From Paramesorhizobium salinisoli (GTDB taxonomy: Bacteria; Pseudomonadota; Alphaproteobacteria; Rhizobiales; Rhizobiaceae): DNA of 64,000 nucleotides. Location of the stretch: the NCBI RefSeq assembly GCF_003335045.1, contig NZ_QOZG01000002.1, positions 558,001-622,000 on the forward strand. Direction: 5' to 3'. Shown here one piece after another: positions 58,153-64,000 of the stretch; the first letter of the stretch is position 1, and each line of letters opens with the position of its first letter. The notes beneath the pieces were generated by a model, which saw only the letters and a list, made by a program, of their open reading frames with translations, had not been told where the DNA came from and searched no databases. Made by a program: the position numbers and the translations under genes.

Positions 58153-59175
58153 TCAGGATTTGATACGGCGCTTGCGGCTGCGGGCAGCGGGCGTCTGCTT
58201 CGAGATGAGACCGCTCGGGGAGGATATGGCGGTCTCGGCCTTGCCGTTGCGGCGGCGGATGATGCGGCGGGCCGCCGTCTGGGGTTCGATGGCGTCCGCG
58301 CCGAGAGAAGCGAAAAGCCAGTCGATGAACACCTTGACGATGGGAGCGGCGCGAACTTCGTTGCGACAGGCCACGTAAAAGGCATCGTTCGCGGGGACGG
58401 TGAGATCGAACGGCACGATCAGATCGCCCCTGGCGATCAGGTCGCTCGCGGTGATCGTGTCGCCCAGCGCAACGCCCTGGCCGTGCAATGCTGCCTCGGT
58501 CGAAAGCCGGGCATCGCTCATGAAATGCTCCGGCCCGCGTGGGACGCCCGAGGCATCGGCGGCGGCAAGCCAGGTGTTCCATTCGCGCCCGTCATCGCCA
58601 TGCAGCATCGCGTGATCGCGCAGATCGCGCACGGAGCGCAACGGCCGGCTGTTGAGCAGCGTCGGGCTGACGACCGGGAAAAGCCTGAGATTGCTCCACA
58701 GCCTGGTCCAGCAATCGGCCCAGTTTCCATCGCCGTAAAGAACGCAGATATCGATGTCGGGCGAGCGCAGATGATCGGCATCGTTCGATGCGGTCAGCGT
58801 CAAGCGAATGTCAGGATATTGCTCGGTAAACTGATTGAGACGGGGAATGACCCACAGGGAAAGCAGCGCCGGTACGCAGGTGACGCTCAGTTCCCCGCTG
58901 GTCGAGGGACGCTTGACCATCGCGGTCGCCGCTGCGATCTCGGCGAAGGCATGCGAGACGGAAGGCAGCAGCAGCGCGCCCTGCGCGGTGAGTTTCAGGC
59001 GCTGCGCCGCGCGATCGAACAGCTTGACGTCGAGGCTCGCCTCGAGGGATTTGATCTGGTGGCTGATCGCGCCGTGGGTGACATTCAGTTCCTGCGCGGC
59101 GAGCGAAACCGAACCATGACGCGCCGCCGCCTCGAAGGCCCTGAGCGGATTGAGCGGTGGAAGGCGGCTTGGCAT
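58153..59175 (-). CDS. LysR-family regulator, GcvA-like
   Basis: A 340-residue regulator. The N-terminal winged HTH reads LNPLRAFEAAARHGSVSLAAQELNVTHGAISHQIKSLEASL, typical of the GcvA branch. The effector-binding domain follows (SGELSVTCVPALLSLWVIPRLNQFTEQYP). A long basic C-terminal tail is unusual (~35 extra residues). The divergent start of the ureohydrolase lies 216 bases away across a palindrome, the standard LysR layout in which it controls the divergent genes. Confidence 0.9.
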   Translation of the reverse strand: MPSRLPPLNPLRAFEAAARHGSVSLAAQELNVTHGAISHQIKSLEASLDVKLFDRAAQRLKLTAQGALLLPSVSHAFAEIAAATAMVKRPSTSGELSVTCVPALLSLWVIPRLNQFTEQYPDIRLTLTASNDADHLRSPDIDICVLYGDGNWADCWTRLWSNLRLFPVVSPTLLNSRPLRSVRDLRDHAMLHGDDGREWNTWLAAADASGVPRGPEHFMSDARLSTEAALHGQGVALGDTITASDLIARGDLIVPFDLTVPANDAFYVACRNEVRAAPIVKVFIDWLFASLGADAIEPQTAARRIIRRRNGKAETAISSPSGLISKQTPAARSRKRRIKS

Positions 59176-59196
59176 GTGTGACCTGATGACACTTTT

Positions 59197-59215
59197 ATGT
59201 GAGAAAATTTCACAT
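59197..59215. promoter_or_regulatory. Inverted repeat in the LysR/ureohydrolase intergenic region
   Basis: ATGTGA (59197-59202), 7-base AT-rich spacer, TCACAT (59210-59215). It starts 22 bases upstream of the LysR start codon and would fit a LysR autoregulatory operator or a CRP/FNR-type site (TGTGA-N7-TCACA has CRP character). Confidence 0.5.
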
Positions 59216-59391
59216 GAAACGCTATAACAATATCAATTGCATTTCAAAACGTTTTACACCGATAATCCGGCAAAAGACGAGGCTGAAAGCCCAGGGGAAT
59301 GAAATGATTTCTGATCGCGGCGATGATGCGCCGTGGCTCCGCCTCTCCTGATTTCCGCCAGCGTTCAAACAATGAAACAGGACGGCCGATC

Positions 59392-60453
59392 ATGAACTGG
59401 GACGCAAAGAAGCTCGATTCCTTACGCGCCAAATATGGCGAGAGCCATGGCGGCGAACTTTTCGATCCGGAATTCCGCAAGGTCGCAGACAAGATCTTCT
59501 CCAAGAGCGGAACGCGGCTTGCGCCCTATGCGGGCGTGCCGACTTTCCTTTCCGCGCCCTATGTGCCCGTCGATGCGAACGAACCCGATTTCGGCAATCT
59601 GCAGGTGGCGATCACCGGCGTGCCGATGGATCTGGGCGTCACCAATCGGCCCGGCTCGCGTTTCGGCCCGCGCGCGATGCGCACCATCGAACGCATAGGC
59701 CCCTATAATCACGTCCTCGGCACGGCGCCGGTGTTCGACCTGCGCGTTGCCGACATAGGCGATGTGCCCTTCGCCAGCCGCTACCGGCTGGAGCAGAGCC
59801 ATGCCGATATCGAAAAGCGGATCGGCCAGATCGTGGCCGCCGGCGTGGTGCCGCTTTCGGTCGGCGGCGATCATTCGATCACCCATCCGATCCTGAGAGC
59901 TGTCGGCAAGGAGCGCCCCGTCGGCATGATCCATATCGACGCGCATTGCGACACCGGCGGCGCCTTTGACCAGACCAAGTTCCACCATGGCGGACCGTTC
60001 CGCAACGCCGTGCTGGACGGCGTGCTCGACCCGACGCGCACCATCCAGATCGGCATTCGCGGCTCGGCCGAATATCTCTGGGAGTTTTCCTATGAATCCG
60101 GCATGACCGTCATCCATGCCGAAGAGGTGACGGGGCTCGGCATTCCGGCGATCATCGACAAGGCGCGGACGATCGTCGGCGACGGGCCGACCTATCTCTC
60201 CTTCGACGTCGACAGCCTCGATCCGAGCTTTGCGCCCGGCACCGGCACGCCCGAAGTCGGCGGCCTGACGACACGTGAAGTGCTGGAACTGATCCGCGGC
60301 CTCAAGGGCATCAATCTGGTAGGCGGCGACGTCGTGGAGGTGGCGCCACAATATGATGCGACGACAAACACGGCCCATGCGGGCGCACAGGTACTGTTCG
60401 AGATCCTCAGCCTGATGGTCTTCAGCCCCTTTATCACAGGCAAGCGGGATTGA
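59392..60453 (+). CDS. Agmatinase/ureohydrolase family enzyme
   Basis: A 353-residue binuclear metal (usually Mn) hydrolase that releases urea from a guanidino compound. Ligands: His161 (GGDHS), Asp183, His185 and Asp187 (IDAHCDTGG), Asp272 and Asp274 (SFDVDSLDPSFAPGTGTPEVGG). It is about 45 residues longer than E. coli SpeB, mostly as an N-terminal extension (residues 1-65). Substrates in this family include agmatine, 4-guanidinobutyrate and guanidine itself; the motif FHHGGPFRNAV around residue 200 is one I cannot assign to a subfamily. The ATG at 59392 gives the natural start; the 23 upstream codons are unlikely. Confidence 0.88.
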   Translation: MNWDAKKLDSLRAKYGESHGGELFDPEFRKVADKIFSKSGTRLAPYAGVPTFLSAPYVPVDANEPDFGNLQVAITGVPMDLGVTNRPGSRFGPRAMRTIERIGPYNHVLGTAPVFDLRVADIGDVPFASRYRLEQSHADIEKRIGQIVAAGVVPLSVGGDHSITHPILRAVGKERPVGMIHIDAHCDTGGAFDQTKFHHGGPFRNAVLDGVLDPTRTIQIGIRGSAEYLWEFSYESGMTVIHAEEVTGLGIPAIIDKARTIVGDGPTYLSFDVDSLDPSFAPGTGTPEVGGLTTREVLELIRGLKGINLVGGDVVEVAPQYDATTNTAHAGAQVLFEILSLMVFSPFITGKRD

Positions 60454-60533
60454 TTTTTCACTGATATAATCAAAAAACACAAAAACGGGAACAAACCGGT
60501 TCATCTCAGGCCGGCGACAAAGGAGAAGAGAAC

Positions 60534-61619
60534 ATGGACGAAATTCAAAACAGGGTGAGCCGGCGTGCCGTTCTTGGCGCCGGCGTTGCGGGCGCGGCGA
60601 TGCTCGCCATGCCATCTGTGCTGCGGGCGCAGGACAAGTCGCTGAAAATCGGCGTCTATGGCGGCTATTTCAAGGATTCCTTCGACAAGAACATCTTCCC
60701 CGACTTCACCAAGGCGACCGGCATAGCGGTGGAATCGGTTGCCGAGCCGACGGGCGAGGCATGGCTGGTGCAGCTCGAACAGGCAGCACGCGCCGGACAG
60801 GCGCCGGCTGACGTATCGATGATGTCGCAGGTTGCCATGCTCAAGGGTCAGGCAACGGATTTGTGGACCCCGCTCGATATGGCGAAGATTCCCAATTCGG
60901 GAAATCTCATCGACCGTTTCGTCAATAAATATCCGGATGGACGCGTGGCCGGTATCGGCGCCGTGGCGTGGTACATCACGCTCGTCACCAACACGGATAC
61001 CTACAAGGAAGCGCCGGATTCATGGGCGGCCTTCTGGGACAAGGCGAATGAGGACAAGCTCGGCCTCCTCGCCCTCGTTTCCAACTCGTTCCTCCTTGAA
61101 GTGACGGCCAAGACTTTCTTCGGCGGCACCGATGCGCTCAGTACTGAAGAGGGCCTGCTCAAGGCCTTCGACAAGCTGGCCGAGGTCAAGCCGAATGTGC
61201 GGCTGTGGTACCGTGACGAGGCGCAGTTCGAGCAGGCGCTGAAGTCGGGCGAAATCCCGATGGGGCAATATTATCACGATGTGACCGGTCTTGCCGCCGC
61301 CGATGGCAATCCGGTGCGCTCGACCTTCCCGAAGGAAGGAGGAATCCAAGATTCGGGCTGCTGGGCGTTGTCGCGCGCTTCAAAGAAGAGCGAGGAAGCG
61401 CATATCTTCATCAACTATATGAGCCAGCCCACGATCCAGGCGACGCTGTCGCGCAAGGTCGGAACCGCTCCCACCGTCAGACGCGAACTGCTCGACCTGA
61501 CCGACAAGGAATTTTCCGCCGTCTCCTCCGATATCGAGCCGATCATCCCCCGCTACGATCTCTACCAGAGCAAGTCGGATTGGCTGAACCAGAAATGGAC
61601 TGAACTGATCGTCGGCTAG
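60534..61619 (+). CDS. ABC transporter substrate-binding protein, polyamine type
   Basis: A 361-residue extracellular binding protein of the PotD/PotF family (SBP_bac_8-like). The N-terminus has a twin-arginine pattern (SRRAVLGAGVAGAAMLAMP) ending near LRAQD, followed by LKIGVYGGYFKDSFDKNIFPDFTKATGIAVE. Blocks such as AVAWYITLVTNTDTYKEAPDSWAAFWD and GCWALSRASKKSEEAHIFINYM fit polyamine or related amine binders. Strong AAAGGAG upstream. Follows the ureohydrolase by 80 bases and belongs to the same operon. Confidence 0.88.
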   Translation: MDEIQNRVSRRAVLGAGVAGAAMLAMPSVLRAQDKSLKIGVYGGYFKDSFDKNIFPDFTKATGIAVESVAEPTGEAWLVQLEQAARAGQAPADVSMMSQVAMLKGQATDLWTPLDMAKIPNSGNLIDRFVNKYPDGRVAGIGAVAWYITLVTNTDTYKEAPDSWAAFWDKANEDKLGLLALVSNSFLLEVTAKTFFGGTDALSTEEGLLKAFDKLAEVKPNVRLWYRDEAQFEQALKSGEIPMGQYYHDVTGLAAADGNPVRSTFPKEGGIQDSGCWALSRASKKSEEAHIFINYMSQPTIQATLSRKVGTAPTVRRELLDLTDKEFSAVSSDIEPIIPRYDLYQSKSDWLNQKWTELIVG

Positions 61620-61624
61620 ATGAA

Positions 61625-61716
61625 TACCCCCCTTCTGGCCCCGGGGACATCCCTCCTTGAGGGGGGTATACTCTCCCGTATTGTGGGGGAGATGTCCCGT
61701 AGAAATGGGGGGTAGC
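61625..61716. repeat. GC-rich palindromic repeat between the binding-protein and ATPase genes
   Basis: Nested inverted elements: TACCCCCCTTCT at about 61625-61637 pairs with AGAAATGGGGGGTA near 61701-61714, and GGGACATC pairs with GATGTCCC inside. Patterns with GACATCTCCCCC are widespread intergenic repeats in Rhizobiales. Confidence 0.6.
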
Positions 61717-61763
61717 CGGGATCTTAAAACAGTGGGCTGCGAAACAATGAACATGAGGGGCGG

Positions 61764-62801
61764 ATGTCCGGACTGGTTCTGAAAGACATATCCAAGCGGT
61801 TCGGAAATTTCGCCGCCGTCAGCCATGTTGATCTCAGCGTACCTCACGGTACGTTCGTCTGCATGCTCGGGCCGTCTGGATGTGGGAAGACCACGCTCTT
61901 GCGCATGATCGCCGGGCTCGATGAGCCGAGCGAAGGCGCCATCCTGCTCGATGGCGCGGATATCACGCCTATTCCCACGCACAAGCGCAATCTGGGCATG
62001 GTATTCCAGTCGCTGGCGCTGTTTCCGCATCTCAATGTCGGGGAGAACATAGCCTATCCTCTGCGCATTCGCGGCATCGCCAAGGAAGACCAGAAGAAGC
62101 GCGTCGACGAGCTCCTGCAGATGATCCATCTGCAGGGCTATGGCGAACGGCCGGTGTCGAAACTCTCCGGCGGCCAGCGCCAGCGTGTCGCCATCGCCCG
62201 TGCGCTGGCGCTTTCGCCAAAGCTGTTCCTGCTCGACGAGCCGCTGTCGGCGCTCGATGCGAAGCTGCGTGAAGCCATGCAGGTGGAGCTGCGCCAGCTG
62301 CAGCAGCGGCTCGGGATCACCACCATCGTCGTCACCCACGACCAGCGCGAGGCCATGACCATGGCCGATACCGTGGTGGTGATGAATGGCGGCGAGATCC
62401 GCCAGGCGGCCTCGCCCGTCGATATCTACCGCAACCCGTCCGATACGTTCGTTGCCGATTTCATCGGCTCGACCAATCTCCTGGAGATATCCGCCGACAG
62501 CGCCAGCCGCGCTACGTTTCTAGGCAAGCCGGTGGCGGGGCTGGCGCTTCCCGCAGGCCTTGCCAAGGCATCCGTCTCGATCCGCCCGGAGGACGTGCAT
62601 CTGACGGCGCCCGGCGGGGATGCGATCGACGGCACCATCACCTTCATCCGCGATCTCGGCGGCACGATCGAGACGTTCGTCGATGTCTCCGGCCAGAGTA
62701 TTGTAGCGGTTTCAACACCGCGGGCGCGGCCGGAGGTCAGTGTCGGCCAAAAGGTGGGCGTTGTTCTGCCCCATGAAGCCTGCGTGGTGCTCAAACGATG
62801 A
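61764..62801 (+). CDS. ABC transporter ATP-binding protein, polyamine type
   Basis: A 345-residue PotA/PotG-like ATPase. Walker A GPSGCGKTTLLRMIAG, signature KLSGGQRQRVAIARALAL, Walker B KLFLLDEPLSALDAKLRE and switch His in VTHDQREAM. The C-terminal TOBE-like domain (SIRPEDVHLTAPGGDAIDGTITFIRDLGGTIETFVDV) is typical of spermidine/putrescine and iron ATPases. It begins 144 bases after the binding protein gene, and overlaps the next permease gene by four bases. Confidence 0.93.
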   Translation: MSGLVLKDISKRFGNFAAVSHVDLSVPHGTFVCMLGPSGCGKTTLLRMIAGLDEPSEGAILLDGADITPIPTHKRNLGMVFQSLALFPHLNVGENIAYPLRIRGIAKEDQKKRVDELLQMIHLQGYGERPVSKLSGGQRQRVAIARALALSPKLFLLDEPLSALDAKLREAMQVELRQLQQRLGITTIVVTHDQREAMTMADTVVVMNGGEIRQAASPVDIYRNPSDTFVADFIGSTNLLEISADSASRATFLGKPVAGLALPAGLAKASVSIRPEDVHLTAPGGDAIDGTITFIRDLGGTIETFVDVSGQSIVAVSTPRARPEVSVGQKVGVVLPHEACVVLKR

Positions 62802-63652
62802 GACGCGAGCCGCCCCGGACACTTACCGACTACGGCCCGCTGTTCTTCCCGGCGGCGATGCTGACGATCTTCTTCGTCGTTCCCTTCGGTACGATGATCG
62901 CGGTCAGCTTCTTCCAGCGCCAGCAGGGCGGCTTCTATACGCCGGCTTTCGTCTGGAGCAATTACGAGCGATTTTTGAGCGCCTTCTTCGCCAATGTGCT
63001 GGGCTTCTCGTTGATGCTTTCCATTGCCGTGGCCATTTGCTGCCTGGTGCTGGCCCTGCCCTTCACCTATCTCCTGACCCGCATGTCGCGGCGCGCGCAG
63101 GTGCTCTGGCTGGTGGGGCTGCTCTCGATCCTGTCGCTTTCGGAAGTCATCACCGGCTTTGCATGGTCGACGTTGTTCTCTCGCACGGCGGGCATCACCA
63201 ATCTGCTCGTTGCCATCGGCATCATGGATAGCCCAAGGGCGCTCACTCCAAGCCTCGGCGCGGTTCTGACCGGGATGGTCTATCAGGCGTTTCCCTATAC
63301 GGTGCTGGTGCTCTACCCGGCGCTGGTGCGGCTCGATCCGACGCTGACGGAGGCGGCGCGCACGCTCGGCGCCTCGCCGCTACGCGCTTTTTTCAACGTC
63401 GTCGTGCCGGCGCTGCGCAACACCATCGTCGCAACGCTGATCATGGTGTTCATCTTCGCGCTCGGCTCCTATCTCCTGCCGCAGATTCTCGGGCGGCCGC
63501 AGCACTGGACGCTCTCGGTACTGATCACCGATCAGGCGATCTACCAGTCGAACATGCCGTTCGCCGCGGCCATGGCGGTGTTCCTCGTCCTCGTGACGCT
63601 GGCGCTCGTCGCGCTGACGCTCTTCCTCGGTCGCAAGGGAGAAGCCGCATGA
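62798..63652 (+). CDS. ABC transporter permease, PotB/PotH type
   Basis: A 284-residue permease with six membrane segments. The EAA loop is DPTLTEAARTLGASPLRAFFNVVVPALRNTIV, and the N-terminus ends a soluble stretch before LFFPAAMLTIFFVVPFGTMIAVSFF. Coupled to the ATPase (overlap at the start) and to the second permease (ATGA overlap at its end). Confidence 0.92.
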   Translation: MRREPPRTLTDYGPLFFPAAMLTIFFVVPFGTMIAVSFFQRQQGGFYTPAFVWSNYERFLSAFFANVLGFSLMLSIAVAICCLVLALPFTYLLTRMSRRAQVLWLVGLLSILSLSEVITGFAWSTLFSRTAGITNLLVAIGIMDSPRALTPSLGAVLTGMVYQAFPYTVLVLYPALVRLDPTLTEAARTLGASPLRAFFNVVVPALRNTIVATLIMVFIFALGSYLLPQILGRPQHWTLSVLITDQAIYQSNMPFAAAMAVFLVLVTLALVALTLFLGRKGEAA

Positions 63653-64000
63653 ACCGGATCTTGCAGCGGCTCTATTTCACGCTCATCGGCATTTTCCTCG
63701 CCGCGCCGCTCGTGGTCGTTGCCGGTGTTTCGGTGAACGAACGCCAGAGCCTGACCTTTCCGCCCAAGGGCTTCTCGGTCTCTTGGTACGGCGAGATCTT
63801 CAGCAATCCGGAATGGCGCAACGCACTTTTTGCATCCGTAACGCTTGCGGCGCTCTCCGCAGCACTCGCCGTCGCCATCGCCCTGCCGCTTGCATGGTTT
63901 GCCTGGCGGCGCATCGCGCCATGGACCAATGTCTTCCAGGTCCTCGGCATCGCACCCTTCACCCTGCCACCGGTCATCACCGCTCTGGGGCTCCTCACCT
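63649..64000 (+). CDS. ABC transporter permease, PotC/PotI type (3' partial)
   Basis: The first 117 codons of a second permease that continues past the window. The visible part has the first membrane segment (LYFTLIGIFLAAPLVVVAGVSV), a NERQSLTFPPKGFSVSWYGEIFSNPEW region typical of PotC/PotI, and further segments. Starts with an ATGA overlap on the previous permease, so it completes the binding protein-ATPase-permease-permease set. Confidence 0.9.
   Translation, partial: MNRILQRLYFTLIGIFLAAPLVVVAGVSVNERQSLTFPPKGFSVSWYGEIFSNPEWRNALFASVTLAALSAALAVAIALPLAWFAWRRIAPWTNVFQVLGIAPFTLPPVITALGLLT

Overview
The window is an ordinary stretch of chromosome from an alphaproteobacterium of the order Hyphomicrobiales (Rhizobiales), most likely Brucellaceae (the Brucella/Ochrobactrum group). 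Reasons: high GC with strong third-position bias; the order irr-fabA-fabB-fabI followed by the inverted pnp-rpsO-truB-rbfA-infB-ylxR-nusA-rimP block; metK next to trmB and a PraR-type regulator; long PstA and PstC proteins; and PuuD-type urate oxidase. The species cannot be fixed from the sequence alone. There are no rRNA or tRNA genes, CRISPR arrays, insertion sequences or prophage genes.

Layout. 1-1.4 kb: end of a tad pilus locus (tadC, tadD). 1.5-6 kb: M17 aminopeptidase, MarR regulator overlapping an NlpC/P60 hydrolase, a 2-hydroxyacid dehydrogenase and an exported SH3 protein. 6.1-9.5 kb: Irr, divergent from the fatty-acid genes fabA-fabB-fabI. 9.5-20.9 kb, minus strand: an RsmC-like methyltransferase and the translation/RNA block rimP-nusA-ylxR-infB-rbfA-truB-rpsO-pnp. 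21.2-24.6 kb: a small ORF and a tripartite tricarboxylate transporter (tctCBA). 24.7-35.8 kb, minus strand: trmB, metK, praR, lnt, then tsaB-rimI-plsC, miaB, phoH, ybeY and a CBS-domain protein. 35.9-40 kb: trehalose genes otsB-GH15-otsA, joined by four-base overlaps. 40.2-46.1 kb: a DUF982 protein, a ribose/inositol-class sugar ABC importer and an M29 aminopeptidase. 46.3-54.2 kb: a small lipoprotein, a SleB-type lipoprotein hydrolase, and the phosphate operon pstSCAB-phoU-phoB behind a triple Pho box. 54.3-56.9 kb: puuD-guaD purine catabolism. 56.9-64 kb: a LysR regulator and aminotransferase divergent from a ureohydrolase and a polyamine-type ABC importer whose last gene runs off the window.

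How they work together. Most genes are housekeeping and match known family arrangements. The most system-like piece is the last one. A LysR gene, an aminotransferase, an agmatinase-family ureohydrolase and a PotFGHI-like importer share one control region with an inverted repeat, which suggests uptake and breakdown of a guanidino compound. The trehalose operon, with a GH15 hydrolase placed between phosphatase and synthase, is the second most interesting arrangement. Noncoding elements worth attention are a terminator-like structure in the rimP-nusA leader, a 14-bp perfect hairpin between pstS and pstC, tandem structured repeats between phoU and phoB, and CtrA-like sites near the tad and SleB genes. 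I did not find a clearly undescribed system.
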